A stretch of 64,000 bases of DNA from Chitinophaga pinensis (GCA_945862385.1 CAMAXV010000001.1:294643-358642), one strand, 5' to 3'. Shown: positions 43,571 to 53,052, numbered from the stretch's first letter. The notes: generated by a model from the sequence alone, not told the origin. Program-made: numbers and translations.

Positions 43571-43657
43571 ATTCAGTGTATTGAGTAAATTCCTTCCTAA
43601 AGATTATTTTAGTGTATGTATTGGGCTCATCCGGCTCTTACATTAAAAATAATTGCA

Positions 43658-44983
43658 ATGAGAAATTTAGTTGTATTAGTTTTTACTTTCCTGTTTGCTT
43701 TTAATGCTGTGTCTGCACAAATTCTTTCAGAGCGAGAAGAATCAAGGGTAGTTGATCAGATATTGCATGACAGATTCAATGTATTGTTGCCGCAATTGAT
43801 GGAGCGGACGGGCATTGATATGTGGGTAGTGATTTCAAGGGAATACAATGAGGATCCTGTGTTGAAGACCATGCTGCCTTCCACCTGGCTGTCTGCAAGA
43901 AGAACAACCATGTTGGTTTTTTATAAGGACCCTAAGCAGAAAGAAGTTGAGAAACTGGCCATAGCCAGATACAATGTTGGTGAATCGATTAAGGCTGCAT
44001 GGGATTTAAATAAGTTTCCCAACCAGTGGGATGCCTTGAAAGATATCATCGTTTCTCGAAATCCAAACAAAATTGCCATCAATACATCCGAAGACTTCGG
44101 ACATGCAGATGGTTTGGATCATACACATCATGTCATGTTGATGAACATCCTCCCTGAGGCGTTCAAAAAAAAAGTGGTGAGTGCAGAACCTCTGTCTGTT
44201 GCCTGGCTGGAGACCCGCAGCGATCGTGAGATGCAGTTCTATCCGCAGCTGGTAAAAATTTCACACGACATCATCGCAGAAGGATTTTCTGCCAAAGTGA
44301 TTACACCAGGTGTTACCACAACTGATGATTTGGTATGGTGGTTCAGACAAAAAGTAAATGACCTTGGTTTATCAACCTGGTTCCATCCTTCAGTGGCTAT
44401 TCAAAGAAATGATACCGCCAACTTTGAGCACCTGCGCAGCTTTTCAAACCGACCCAAAGATGATGTGGTTAGGCCCGGTGATTTGTTGCATGTTGATTTT
44501 GGCATCACTTATTTAAGATTGAATACAGACGTTCAGCAACATGCTTATGTGTTGAAGCCTGGTGAGACAGATGTGCCGGCTTCAATTAAGCAGGCATTTG
44601 CCAATGGAAACAGGTTACAGGATATCCTCACTTCCCAGTTTAAAACGGGAAGATCCGGAAACGAGATGTTATTAGCTGCTATTGCTCAGGCAAAATCCGA
44701 AGGTATCGTACCCAGCATTTATACCCATCCGCTGGGTTTACATGGTCACGCTGCCGGTCCAACTATAGGTATGTGGGACATGCAACAGGGAGTTCCAGGC
44801 AGTGGTGATTATAAACTATACCCCAAAACCGCTTATTCTATCGAGCTCAATGCCAGCACTTTTATCCCTGAATGGGGCAAAGACATCCGCATTATGCTCG
44901 AGGAAGATGGCTTTTATGATGGTAAAACGTTCTATTATATAGGTGGAAGGCAGGAAAAAATGCATTTAGTTAAATATTTCTAA
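43658..44983 (+). CDS. Secreted M24-family metallopeptidase (Xaa-Pro aminopeptidase-like)
   Basis: The ATG at 43658 opens a signal peptide (to AVSAQ); the frame continues upstream to 43616 without family character. The 441-residue protein has a creatinase-like N-terminal domain and a pita-bread C-terminal domain. Candidate metal ligands are HVDFGI, the His of THPLGLHGHAAGP, and Glu residues in YSIELNAST and MLEEDGFY. The second Asp of the usual D-x10-D pair appears replaced (DFGITYLRLNTDVQ keeps D at 11). It is likely periplasmic and cleaves N-terminal residues before proline. Confidence 0.8.
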   Translation: MRNLVVLVFTFLFAFNAVSAQILSEREESRVVDQILHDRFNVLLPQLMERTGIDMWVVISREYNEDPVLKTMLPSTWLSARRTTMLVFYKDPKQKEVEKLAIARYNVGESIKAAWDLNKFPNQWDALKDIIVSRNPNKIAINTSEDFGHADGLDHTHHVMLMNILPEAFKKKVVSAEPLSVAWLETRSDREMQFYPQLVKISHDIIAEGFSAKVITPGVTTTDDLVWWFRQKVNDLGLSTWFHPSVAIQRNDTANFEHLRSFSNRPKDDVVRPGDLLHVDFGITYLRLNTDVQQHAYVLKPGETDVPASIKQAFANGNRLQDILTSQFKTGRSGNEMLLAAIAQAKSEGIVPSIYTHPLGLHGHAAGPTIGMWDMQQGVPGSGDYKLYPKTAYSIELNASTFIPEWGKDIRIMLEEDGFYDGKTFYYIGGRQEKMHLVKYF

Positions 44984-45002
44984 AGTACTTAAAAAAAAAT
45001 AC

Positions 45003-45021
45003 TACTATGTATTGCATAGTA
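45003..45021. promoter_or_regulatory. Candidate PadR operator
   Basis: TACTATG-TATTG-CATAGTA is a perfect inverted repeat that covers the -33 region of the padR promoter, fitting autorepression. Confidence 0.55.
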
Positions 45022-45035
45022 TTATAAAAACTGCA

Positions 45036-45043
45036 TATCTTTG
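45036..45043 (+). promoter_or_regulatory. -7 element of the padR-pspC operon
   Basis: TATCTTTG matches TAnnTTTG exactly. A TTG at 45012-45014, inside the palindrome, is 21 nt upstream. The leader to ATG 45079 would be about 30 nt. Confidence 0.6.
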
Positions 45044-45078
45044 TGGTGTTAATGATTCATTCAATCAAAAACAGCACA

Positions 45079-45498
45079 ATGAACATAGAAAATACACAGA
45101 GTCAGATGCGCAAGGGGGTGCTGGAATTCTGCATCCTCTCCATTATACAGCGCGGTGAGGCCTATCCCAGTGATATTATTGAGGAGATGAAAAAATCAAA
45201 TCTCCAGCTGCTGGAAGGTACACTTTATCCTTTATTAACAAGATTGAAGAATGCAGACCTGCTGAATTACCGCTGGGTGGAAAGTTCTGGTGGTCCGCCC
45301 CGGAAATATTTTTCTCTTACCGAGAAAGGCAGCGCATTTTACCAATTGCTTGAAAACACCTGGAGGGAAATGGCTGATGGGGTGGAGAGGGTAATAAACA
45401 GCCAGGCACAAGGCACGAGCCTGCCTGCCGAAGGCAGGGCACGAGATCAACAGCAAGGCACAAGGCAAGAGGGAGAGGAAACTACAACCAAAAACTGA
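45079..45498 (+). CDS. PadR-family transcriptional regulator with repeat-encoded tail
   Basis: The ATG at 45079 (MNIENTQSQMRKG) is preferred over ATG 45052, which would be only 8 nt from the -7 element. The 139-residue protein has the PadR winged helix (RKGVLEFCILSII, LEGTLYPLLTRLKNADLL, SGGPPRKYFSLTEKG) over residues 8-100. From about residue 106 the tail is read from a GGCAC-family repeat and is rich in Gln, Gly and Arg. It represses its own operon with PspC, 19 nt downstream, as usual for this pair in Bacteroidota. Confidence 0.88.
   Translation: MNIENTQSQMRKGVLEFCILSIIQRGEAYPSDIIEEMKKSNLQLLEGTLYPLLTRLKNADLLNYRWVESSGGPPRKYFSLTEKGSAFYQLLENTWREMADGVERVINSQAQGTSLPAEGRARDQQQGTRQEGEETTTKN
45394..45472 (+). 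repeat. GGCAC-family repeat at the 3' end of padR, copy B
   Basis: ATAAACAGCCAGGCACAAGG, then GCACGAG, a hairpin CCTGCCTGCCGAAGGCAGG (45420-45438), GCACGAG, and AACAGCAAGGCACAAGGCAA. The first part matches copy A at 33112 and the hairpin matches 63774-63792. It is translated as the PadR C-terminus. Confidence 0.75.
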
Positions 45499-45517
45499 TC
45501 ATTTTCAATTTAAGACC

Positions 45518-47710
45518 ATGAATAAGGTAATCAACATCAACTTTCAAGGCAGGGTGATTCCTATTGAAGAACCAGCTTATGAAGAATTAAAGACATATGT
45601 AGAAAGTCTCCGAACCCATTTTGCCAATGAAGAGGGTCGGGAGGAAATCATCAATGACATTGAGAACCGCATTGCCGAGCTCTTTAGTGAAAAACTAAAA
45701 GCCACCGGTACAAATTTCATCAGTGAAGCCCATGTTGCTGCCATTATTGCCAGCATTGGTCGTCCTGAGCAGTTTGAAGAGTTGTCTATTGACGAAAATG
45801 TCAAAACCAATACTTCATCCGGCGATTCTGGCGAGAAAAAGCCATACACCGAATATCCTTCATCAAGGGGATCACTTTACAGAAATGAAAACGACAAAAT
45901 GCTGGGCGGTGTCTGCAGCGGTATCGGGGCTTACCTGAAGATTGACACAACATTGGTGCGGGTACTTTTTGCCCTGCTGGCAGTTGGTGCTTTCGGAACA
46001 GGATTGGTCTTATACATTGTATTATGGGCAATATTACCTTCCAGGTATTTGAGTCCGATTGCAGTTACCCGAAAACTCTACCGAGACCCAGAACAGAAAG
46101 TGATTGGTGGTGTGTGTAGCGGAATTGCACATTATTTCAATATTGCGGTTTGGATACCCCGACTGATTTTTGTGGTACCGCTAGTAGTAGGTATCCTCAA
46201 ACTTCCATTCGCTATCCTGTTTATCCCATTTGCTGCATCTATTTCAGGAACCATGTTTTTTATCTACATCATCCTCTGGATTGTAGTACCTAAAGCTGTG
46301 ACTGCTTCTGAACGTCTTGAAATGAAAGGCCAGCGGGTGGATCTCGAGTCGATTAAAAATAAGGTGCAGGATGAAATGCAGGGGGTTAAAAAGCATGTCA
46401 GTGAAAATGCTGCAGCCTGGAAGAACAACATTGAAACCAAAGTAAACGAATGGGGCAAGGAAGTCAATGAATCAGCTGCCGGATTTGCCGGTCAAGCTGG
46501 TCCTGCAGCACGGAAATCGGGCAATGCTTTTGTGCGCTTTATAGTTGGACTGTTCAAAGTTTTTGTTTTTTTCATTCTGGGAATTATATCCATATCCCTG
46601 ATTGCCGCATTGATCGGACTGGTGGCAGGTGCCAATGTGCTGATGCCCCTGCGTTCATTCATAGCAGAAGGTGAGGCCCTGCATTGGTATGCCTGGGGAA
46701 CATTGATTCTCTTCATCATTGTTCCAATCATCGGCATCATCCAGTGGCTGGTGAGGTCTATAATCGGACATAGAGCAAAATCTAACGTAATAGGCATAAC
46801 ACTGGGTTCTCTTTGGGCCTTGGGTTGGGTAGCTGTGGTCATGCTCGTAGCAACTGTTTCAAAACAATTCAAAAGGTCGGGATCCATTCAAAATGAAGTG
46901 GCAATCGTGCAACCCAGCACCGGCAAGCTTAAAATTGATTTCAGAGAACCGGAGGGTAATTACTATCCACTCGACCTCGACTGGGACAATGATTTTGATC
47001 TCAGAAGGGATGTAGATGGCATCATGCTTTCCCGCAATGAGGATTCCCTGCTTTTGTCTAATATCAGGGTAAAACTAGAAAAGAGTCGTGATGACCAGTT
47101 TCATGTAACGGTCATTAAACGTGCCAGGGCTGAATCTCCCATAGTGGCTGAGGGATATGCTGAACAGATCGGTTATACCATCACCCAGCAAGACAGCCTG
47201 CTGAGCCTTCCATTAGCCTTTCCTATCACCCAAACCACTCATTTCAGGAATCAGCAGGTTATTATTGAAATTCAGGTACCTGTGGGTAAGGAAATTTACA
47301 TTGATGACAAGGCAGACCAGCTAAGCTGGTATTCGGTAAAAAGTGGAACCCGCGGACTGAACATCAGTATTGACCATGATTATGATGAGGAAGACTCCTG
47401 GAGAACAGGTGTCTGGTACATCATGCAGGAAGGTGGGATTGAGAAAAAGTACAAGGATGCAGAAACCCGTGAAGAGTCTATGGAGCGCCTGGAAAAAAGC
47501 ATCAGGGAGAAAATCCGTGAAGAGAATATGAAAGTGGAAGAGATGAAAATCGACATCACACCCAACGGAGATACCACGATAGATGTGTCAGTAAAAGACA
47601 TTGCTTTGTTAGACGAAAAAGAACATCAGGATGATGCATCTGCTTCAACAGCCAGACCAGTACGTAAATTATTGTTTGGCGCCTTCAACCTGCTAAAGAT
47701 GGGTCATTAA
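45518..47710 (+). CDS. PspC-domain envelope-stress membrane protein
   Basis: The 730-residue protein has a cytoplasmic N-terminal helical domain (1-90), two PspC domains, each starting MLGGVCSGIGAYL or VIGGVCSGIAHYF and ending in a membrane helix with ILWAILP or ILWIVVP, an amphipathic helical linker (about 265-320), three or four more membrane helices (about 340-455) and a C-terminal beta-rich domain with acidic tail. PspC-type proteins sense envelope stress in the phage-shock response. It follows padR by 19 nt and should be under its control. Confidence 0.88.
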   Translation: MNKVININFQGRVIPIEEPAYEELKTYVESLRTHFANEEGREEIINDIENRIAELFSEKLKATGTNFISEAHVAAIIASIGRPEQFEELSIDENVKTNTSSGDSGEKKPYTEYPSSRGSLYRNENDKMLGGVCSGIGAYLKIDTTLVRVLFALLAVGAFGTGLVLYIVLWAILPSRYLSPIAVTRKLYRDPEQKVIGGVCSGIAHYFNIAVWIPRLIFVVPLVVGILKLPFAILFIPFAASISGTMFFIYIILWIVVPKAVTASERLEMKGQRVDLESIKNKVQDEMQGVKKHVSENAAAWKNNIETKVNEWGKEVNESAAGFAGQAGPAARKSGNAFVRFIVGLFKVFVFFILGIISISLIAALIGLVAGANVLMPLRSFIAEGEALHWYAWGTLILFIIVPIIGIIQWLVRSIIGHRAKSNVIGITLGSLWALGWVAVVMLVATVSKQFKRSGSIQNEVAIVQPSTGKLKIDFREPEGNYYPLDLDWDNDFDLRRDVDGIMLSRNEDSLLLSNIRVKLEKSRDDQFHVTVIKRARAESPIVAEGYAEQIGYTITQQDSLLSLPLAFPITQTTHFRNQQVIIEIQVPVGKEIYIDDKADQLSWYSVKSGTRGLNISIDHDYDEEDSWRTGVWYIMQEGGIEKKYKDAETREESMERLEKSIREKIREENMKVEEMKIDITPNGDTTIDVSVKDIALLDEKEHQDDASASTARPVRKLLFGAFNLLKMGH

Positions 47711-47723
47711 CTGTCCATTCCTG

Positions 47724-47791
47724 TCAATTCTCTGACTTTGATTATTTTCATATTCAAATGGAAACTAATTGAAGCAGAGAATTGATTTTTT
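47724..47791 (+). terminator. Terminator after pspC-like gene, long loop
   Basis: TCAATTCTCTG (47724-47734) pairs perfectly with CAGAGAATTGA (47775-47785), followed by six T. The loop is 40 nt and can itself form a weak hairpin. Confidence 0.6.
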
Positions 47792-47876
47792 AGACAGTTT
47801 ACGTGGATATTGCATGCATTGTCCGAAGACTGGCTGAGGCATAAAAAACTGCTTTTTTTCAAAAGAAATTATATGC

Positions 47877-47884
47877 CATCTTTG
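47877..47884 (+). promoter_or_regulatory. -7 element of gcvT-comB, 5 nt before ATG
   Basis: CATCTTTG differs from TAnnTTTG at the first base and is followed by CAGGC and ATG, predicting a leaderless mRNA. A poly-T stretch lies in the -33 region. Confidence 0.45.
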
Positions 47885-47889
47885 CAGGC

Positions 47890-48978
47890 ATGAAATCGAC
47901 TCCGTTTACCTCTTTTCATATTGCGCTGGGTGCAAAAATGGCTGAATTCGCCGGTTACAACATGCCCATCTCCTATTCAGGCATCAATGATGAACACCAT
48001 GCAGTTCGGAATAATGCAGGTGTTTTTGATGTGAGTCACATGGGTGAATTTATCCTTAAAGGTGAAGGCGCATTGCCGCTCATACAGCAGGTTAGCTCGA
48101 ATGATGCTTCAAAACTGGTTCAGGGTCAGGCCCAATACAGCAGTCTAACCAACCAGAACGGTGGCATTGTGGATGATATGTTGGTTTATTGTGTTGAGCC
48201 CGGAAAGGTATATATGCTTGTAGTGAATGCTTCCAATATCCAGAAAGACTGGGAGTGGATTCAGCAGTTCAATAATGGTGATGTGGAAATGCACAATATT
48301 TCTGACAAAACTTGTCTGCTTGCTGTGCAGGGACCGCAGGCAACACGCATATTGCAGCCACTCACTGAAATGGATATCCTGAACCTGAAATATTACACTT
48401 TTGTAAAAGGCCAGTTTGCCGGAGTAGATAACGTGCTGGTGAGTGCAACAGGCTATACTGGTGCAGGCGGTGTTGAAATTTATTTTGAAAACGAAGGTGA
48501 TGCTGCTGAAAAGATCTGGAAGGCCATCTTTGAGGCTGGCGCTGAAGCTGGCATCAAACCAATCGGACTGGGTGCCAGGGATACACTGCGCCTTGAGAAA
48601 GGTTATTGCCTCTATGGAAACGATATTGATGATTATTCCACTCCACTTGAAGCTGGATTGGGATGGATCACCAAGTTTACTAAAACATTTACAGCCTCTG
48701 AATATCTCCAGAAACAAAAGGCTAAAGGTGTTGAAAAGCAGCTTGTAGGTTTCGAAATGATTGACCGCGGTATTCCCCGCCATGATTACAAAATCAGGGA
48801 TCTTGAAGGTAACCTGATTGGTCGTGTCACGTCCGGAACACAATCCCCCACATTAAATAAAGGCATTGGGATGGGTTATGTGCTTAAGGAACATGCCAGT
48901 CCAGGTTCTGAAATCTACATAGACATCCGGGACAAACAAATTAAGGCCGTTGTAGCGCAACTGCCATTTGTAAAATAA
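47890..48978 (+). CDS. gcvT: Aminomethyltransferase (glycine cleavage system T protein)
   Basis: The 362-residue cytoplasmic enzyme transfers the methylene group from lipoyl-GcvH to tetrahydrofolate. Signatures are [24 protein letters not shown] with the catalytic Asp region, [42 protein letters not shown] in part and [17 protein letters not shown]. Length is standard. gcvH and gcvP are not in the window. comB follows after 9 nt. Confidence 0.96.
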   Translation: MKSTPFTSFHIALGAKMAEFAGYNMPISYSGINDEHHAVRNNAGVFDVSHMGEFILKGEGALPLIQQVSSNDASKLVQGQAQYSSLTNQNGGIVDDMLVYCVEPGKVYMLVVNASNIQKDWEWIQQFNNGDVEMHNISDKTCLLAVQGPQATRILQPLTEMDILNLKYYTFVKGQFAGVDNVLVSATGYTGAGGVEIYFENEGDAAEKIWKAIFEAGAEAGIKPIGLGARDTLRLEKGYCLYGNDIDDYSTPLEAGLGWITKFTKTFTASEYLQKQKAKGVEKQLVGFEMIDRGIPRHDYKIRDLEGNLIGRVTSGTQSPTLNKGIGMGYVLKEHASPGSEIYIDIRDKQIKAVVAQLPFVK

Positions 48979-48987
48979 TTCCTGTTC

Positions 48988-49719
48988 ATGACAGCTCCCT
49001 CAAGAAATTTATATACCTGTCTTTCGCCCGCATTACTCAACCTCTACGACCTCAGTAACAGTGTGGTCGTTATTATCGACGTATTAAGGGCTACTTCCAC
49101 CATAGCTACGGCCTTGTACAATGGCGCACAATGTGTGATTCCGGTGGCAAGTGTGCCGCGTTGCATTGAAATTGGACAGGAAACAGGAGGAATTACTGCC
49201 GGTGAACGCGATGGCAGGGTGGCTGAGGGGCTGACCTATGGCAATTCACCATTTGAATATCCCAGAGATTTCATCCAGGATAAAATACTTGTGCTCACCA
49301 CTACCAATGGTACCAAACTCCTCCATATGGCACTTGACAATGGAGCACCTGAAATCATTACCGGTTCATTTCCCAACCTGAGTGCTGTGTGCGACTACCT
49401 TCTTGCTTCAGGAAGGGATGTATTGCTTGGCTGCTCTGCCTGGAAAGACCGTGTAAATATGGAGGACACACTTTTTGCCGGTGCAGTGGTTAACCGAATC
49501 AAATCCCACTTCAATATTCATTGTGATGCTTCCAAAATGGCGGAGGGGCTTTACCTCGAAGCTGGAGAGGACCGTTTTGATTTTATGCGCCTGCGCAGTG
49601 CTACCCACTATCACCGCCTGATGAATTACGGATTAGAAAAGGACATCAGGTACTGCCTGCAGGCAGATGGTGCCAATGTGTTGCCCATCTTCCGGGGAGA
49701 CAGGCTGGTCATTTTATGA
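48988..49719 (+). CDS. comB: 2-phosphosulfolactate phosphatase family protein
   Basis: The 243-residue protein has the ComB signatures VVIIDVLRATSTIATAL, GERDGRVAEGLTYGNSPFE, LTTTNGTKLLH and CSAWKDRVNMEDTLFAG. ComB removes phosphate from 2-phospho-3-sulfolactate in coenzyme M or sulfolactate synthesis; in Bacteroidota it may feed sulfonolipid or sulfolactate formation, which is inference. It is co-transcribed with gcvT. Its 3' end overlaps the convergent gene at 49709 by 11 nt. Confidence 0.85.
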   Translation: MTAPSRNLYTCLSPALLNLYDLSNSVVVIIDVLRATSTIATALYNGAQCVIPVASVPRCIEIGQETGGITAGERDGRVAEGLTYGNSPFEYPRDFIQDKILVLTTTNGTKLLHMALDNGAPEIITGSFPNLSAVCDYLLASGRDVLLGCSAWKDRVNMEDTLFAGAVVNRIKSHFNIHCDASKMAEGLYLEAGEDRFDFMRLRSATHYHRLMNYGLEKDIRYCLQADGANVLPIFRGDRLVIL

Positions 49720-51136
49720 TGGCCTGCAGTTTTTCCATGTTTTCTTTCCTGATCATGTATTTCTGGTAACGCCTGTCTTCTTCAGAACGTATTCTTTCTA
49801 CCAAGAGCAGATCTCCACCAGTCAGGACTTTGAACTTGTGGTTCATCCGGCTGATGGCTTCTGTACGGATCTTTTTCTGAACTTCAATGGTTTTCCTGCC
49901 AATGCCCAGCAAAGCATTGATATCTTCAACGGATCCATATTTCTTTGACATGCTCGCTTCATGTATGAACCGGATCACCTCCAGCTCACCATCAGTGAAC
50001 TGATTGGATTGTTCAGCTTCTTCTTCGTTGAAGAGCATGGTGGAGATGCTGACTGCTTTTCCTGCCAATGTAAGCCTTGATTTTTTCCACCGGTAAAATC
50101 CGGTTATTCCTGCTACTAATATCAATAATCCAATACCACCAATAAGTTTCCAGTTGATGGGTTTGATATAGAGTGGTATGCCTTCTGCTTCAAAGTCATT
50201 CCTGGTAATTTTTGAATGGTACAGCTGATAACTAGTATCCATGGCAAAGGTGAAATAAAGGGTTGAATCCTCTACGAAACAATTGTTGGCAATCCGGTTT
50301 CTTGAATTTCCCAGAAAAAAGTCTCGGATGCCCATATTGGTCATCTTGTAAACTTTGTTTTCTTTGAAGTTAATGAGATATTGGTTGCTGTAATCAAAGA
50401 CTACAATCATGCCATTCAAATAATTACAAGGAATATAAATTTGATTAAGCGTTTGTTCTTTGAAGAATTTCTCAATGACTGGATTTAACTTACCCAGTAA
50501 TGTATTATCCAGATTTTTCAGATTAAGGCTTGCAACAGGGAACTGAAATTTACTGTCGGCTTCCGCGTTATTTTTATCGTAGCCTGAATAATAAAATGTA
50601 CCATTTTGTTGATCCAGGTAGTACATGAGCGGAACAATTGGAATTTCTTTATTTAATTGTTTAATGTTCCACTCTCTGTTGAACTCACTGTAATACCTGA
50701 GATGTCCGTTGGTTTTCCAGAATCCATACCCCCCAAAATTGTAAATAGTGTCCTGATAAGAAAAGTAGATGGCGCCACCATTGTATCCATAAAAATGGGT
50801 TGTGTCGAGTCTGTTGAAATAAAGAGAGTCTCCTACCTGTTTTTCTGCCTTGTAAATTCTTCCGGTACTGGTAACGAAGAGGTATAATCCATTCTTGTTT
50901 TTCAGAAAGCTTTGGGTATAGTATTTTGCATAGCTGGAATAAGGTGCGATAAATAATTGTTTATCAACCGAGTTCCCTACCTCTATACTTTTTGATTTAC
51001 TCTGGTACAAATGGTTCAACAAAGGGTAATTTTTTGCAGCCACCAGTCCGTCCTGCGCAGCAATATCCCCACATAAAATAAGGGATATAAAAAAACCTAT
51101 TATGTTATATACTGATTTACAATAAATTATCCTCAC
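49709..51136 (-). CDS. Membrane-bound one-component regulator with periplasmic domain and C-terminal HTH
   Basis: The 475-residue protein has a signal-like N-terminus (to DIAAQ), an aromatic-rich beta region of about 300 residues (propeller-like, no named family), a single membrane helix at about 331-349, and a cytoplasmic LuxR-like HTH (about 380-432: FTDGELEVIRFIHEAS, INALLGIGRKTIEVQKK). The start is a GTG at 51136; no ATG lies nearby. No kinase or receiver domain is present. The family was not recognised. It should link an external signal to transcription of unknown targets. Confidence 0.6.
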   Translation of the reverse strand: MRIIYCKSVYNIIGFFISLILCGDIAAQDGLVAAKNYPLLNHLYQSKSKSIEVGNSVDKQLFIAPYSSYAKYYTQSFLKNKNGLYLFVTSTGRIYKAEKQVGDSLYFNRLDTTHFYGYNGGAIYFSYQDTIYNFGGYGFWKTNGHLRYYSEFNREWNIKQLNKEIPIVPLMYYLDQQNGTFYYSGYDKNNAEADSKFQFPVASLNLKNLDNTLLGKLNPVIEKFFKEQTLNQIYIPCNYLNGMIVVFDYSNQYLINFKENKVYKMTNMGIRDFFLGNSRNRIANNCFVEDSTLYFTFAMDTSYQLYHSKITRNDFEAEGIPLYIKPINWKLIGGIGLLILVAGITGFYRWKKSRLTLAGKAVSISTMLFNEEEAEQSNQFTDGELEVIRFIHEASMSKKYGSVEDINALLGIGRKTIEVQKKIRTEAISRMNHKFKVLTGGDLLLVERIRSEEDRRYQKYMIRKENMEKLQAIIK

Positions 51137-51160
51137 AACACAGAATTATAAACTAATATA

Positions 51161-51168
51161 CAAAATTA
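51161..51168 (-). promoter_or_regulatory. -7 element of the membrane regulator gene
   Basis: TAATTTTG on the minus strand matches TAnnTTTG exactly, 24 nt before the GTG start. No -33 TTG is seen at standard distance. Confidence 0.45.
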
Positions 51169-51225
51169 GTCAGGTTTTCTATAATCCTGTTTCATTTGCT
51201 TAAATTGTGACATCAACAAATTGTT

Positions 51226-52941
51226 ATGGAAACAACAGATCTCAGGAGTCAGGGCTGGTTTGGCCGCAAGGGTAAGGACGGGTTTATTTACAGGGCCTGG
51301 ATGAAGAATCAGGGCATACCAGATGAGGAATTCAGGGGAAAACCTGTGATTGGCATCTGCAATACCTGGAGTGAGCTTACACCCTGCAATGGTCATTTCC
51401 GCGAGCTTGCTGAGTCTGTTAAAAAGGGCATCATTGCCGCAGGAGGATTTCCCGTTGAATTTCCGGTGATGTCGCTCGGTGAAACCCTGATCAAGCCCAC
51501 GGCTATGCTCTACCGCAACCTCGCGAGCATGGATGTGGAGGAATCCATCAGGGCCAATCCCATGGATGGTGTGGTGCTTCTTTGTGGTTGCGATAAAACA
51601 ACTCCTTCTCTGGTGATGGGAGCCTGCAGTGTGAATATTCCCACGATTGTTGTATCGGGTGGACCGATGCTTACGGGTAGGTACGAAGGAAATAATATCG
51701 GTACTTCAGATATCTGGCGTTTCAATGATGCCGTGCGTAACGGTGATATGAGTCAGGAGCAGCTTACCGTGGCAGAGGCATGTATGTGCCGGAGTGCCGG
51801 ACATTGTGCGGTGATGGGAACAGCTTCCACAATGGCCTGTATGGTGGAGTCGCTTGGACTCACACTGCCTTCCAATGCAGCCATACCTGCAGCCGACAGC
51901 CGCAGAAAGGTTTTGGCGCAGTATTCAGGTCAGCGTATAGTAGACATGGTGAAGGAAGACCTGAAACCATCTGATATCCTCACCCGGGAGGCTTTTGAAA
52001 ACGCTATCCGGGTCAATGCGGCCATTGGCGGTTCCACGAATTTTGTCATTCACCTGTTGGCAATTGCCAACAGGGTGGGCATTGACCTTAAACTGGAAGA
52101 TTTGCACCACAATTCAGCCGGTATTCCACTGTTGGTGAACCTCCAGCCTTCAGGCAAATACTTCATGGAAGACTTCTATTATGCAGGCGGATTGCCAGTT
52201 GTGATGAAAGCAATGGCTGATAAGCTGCATGGCGATCGCATTACGGCCAACGGAAAGACAGTGAAGGAAAACTATGCAGATGCCAGGTCTTTCAATGATG
52301 ACGTGATTGCCGGTTTACAGTCACCTTTTAAAACAGAAACAGGGCTTGCTGTACTGCATGGTAATTTGTGCGCTAGCGGTGCCGTTATCAAACCAAGTGC
52401 AGCAAGCAAACACCTGATGAAACATACCGGAAAAGCGGTGGTTTTTGAAAACATAGAAGATTACCATGCCAGGGTGGATGATCCTAATCTGGATGTGGAT
52501 GAAAACTCGGTGCTCGTGCTGAAAAATGTGGGACCAGTTGGTTACCCCGGTATGCCGGAAGTAGGTAACATGGCAGTTCCCAAAAAAGTACTTGAAAAAG
52601 GTATCCATGACATGGTTCGCATATCAGACGGAAGGATGAGTGGTACAGGATTTGGAACTGTAGTGCTTCATGTGTCTCCTGAAGCTGCCAAAGGTGGCAC
52701 CCTCGCACTCGTGCAGGACGGTGACCTGATTGCATTGGATGTGGAGAACAGAAGTCTGGAATTACTTGTTGGGGAAGATGAACTGAACAACAGAAGAGCG
52801 GCCTGGAAGCCTTCGCATCCTGAGGCTACAAGAGGGTATGTTCAACTTTATCAGCAACATGTGGAACAGGCTCATCTGGGGGCTGATATGGATTTCCTGC
52901 GGGGATGTTCAGGCAGCAAGGTGACGAGGGATTCGCATTAA
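51226..52941 (+). CDS. IlvD/Edd-family sugar-acid dehydratase (L-arabinonate/D-xylonate dehydratase type)
   Basis: The 571-residue protein opens with SQGWFGRKGKDGFIYRAWMK in part, the signature of pentonate dehydratases rather than dihydroxy-acid dehydratase. Cys ligands for the [2Fe-2S] cluster are C54 (LTPCNGHF), C122 (CGCDKTTP) and C194 (SAGHCAVMG), with spacing close to the known Rhizobium arabinonate dehydratase. It would dehydrate a sugar acid to a 2-keto-3-deoxy acid. No other pentose oxidation genes are adjacent. A GGCAC repeat follows the stop directly. Confidence 0.85.
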   Translation: METTDLRSQGWFGRKGKDGFIYRAWMKNQGIPDEEFRGKPVIGICNTWSELTPCNGHFRELAESVKKGIIAAGGFPVEFPVMSLGETLIKPTAMLYRNLASMDVEESIRANPMDGVVLLCGCDKTTPSLVMGACSVNIPTIVVSGGPMLTGRYEGNNIGTSDIWRFNDAVRNGDMSQEQLTVAEACMCRSAGHCAVMGTASTMACMVESLGLTLPSNAAIPAADSRRKVLAQYSGQRIVDMVKEDLKPSDILTREAFENAIRVNAAIGGSTNFVIHLLAIANRVGIDLKLEDLHHNSAGIPLLVNLQPSGKYFMEDFYYAGGLPVVMKAMADKLHGDRITANGKTVKENYADARSFNDDVIAGLQSPFKTETGLAVLHGNLCASGAVIKPSAASKHLMKHTGKAVVFENIEDYHARVDDPNLDVDENSVLVLKNVGPVGYPGMPEVGNMAVPKKVLEKGIHDMVRISDGRMSGTGFGTVVLHVSPEAAKGGTLALVQDGDLIALDVENRSLELLVGEDELNNRRAAWKPSHPEATRGYVQLYQQHVEQAHLGADMDFLRGCSGSKVTRDSH

Positions 52942-52975
52942 AAGGCACGAGGCACAAGGCACAAGGCAAGAGAGT
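52942..52975 (+). repeat. GGCAC-family repeat after the dehydratase gene, copy C
   Basis: GGCACGA, GGCACAA, GGCACAA and GGCAAGAG run in tandem from 52944, immediately after TAA. GCACAA and a following TTGTGC (to 52980) can form a short hairpin. Confidence 0.7.
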
Positions 52976-53052
52976 TGTGCTTAACCCTCAGCTTATTGTG
53001 GTAGTATGAGAAATTAATTCCAACTCAGGGCTGAAGGGGGCAGAATTTGTGT

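Noticed and set aside
48145..48843. A 232-codon open frame antisense to gcvT
   Set aside because: Completely covered by the conserved gcvT frame and without start signals.
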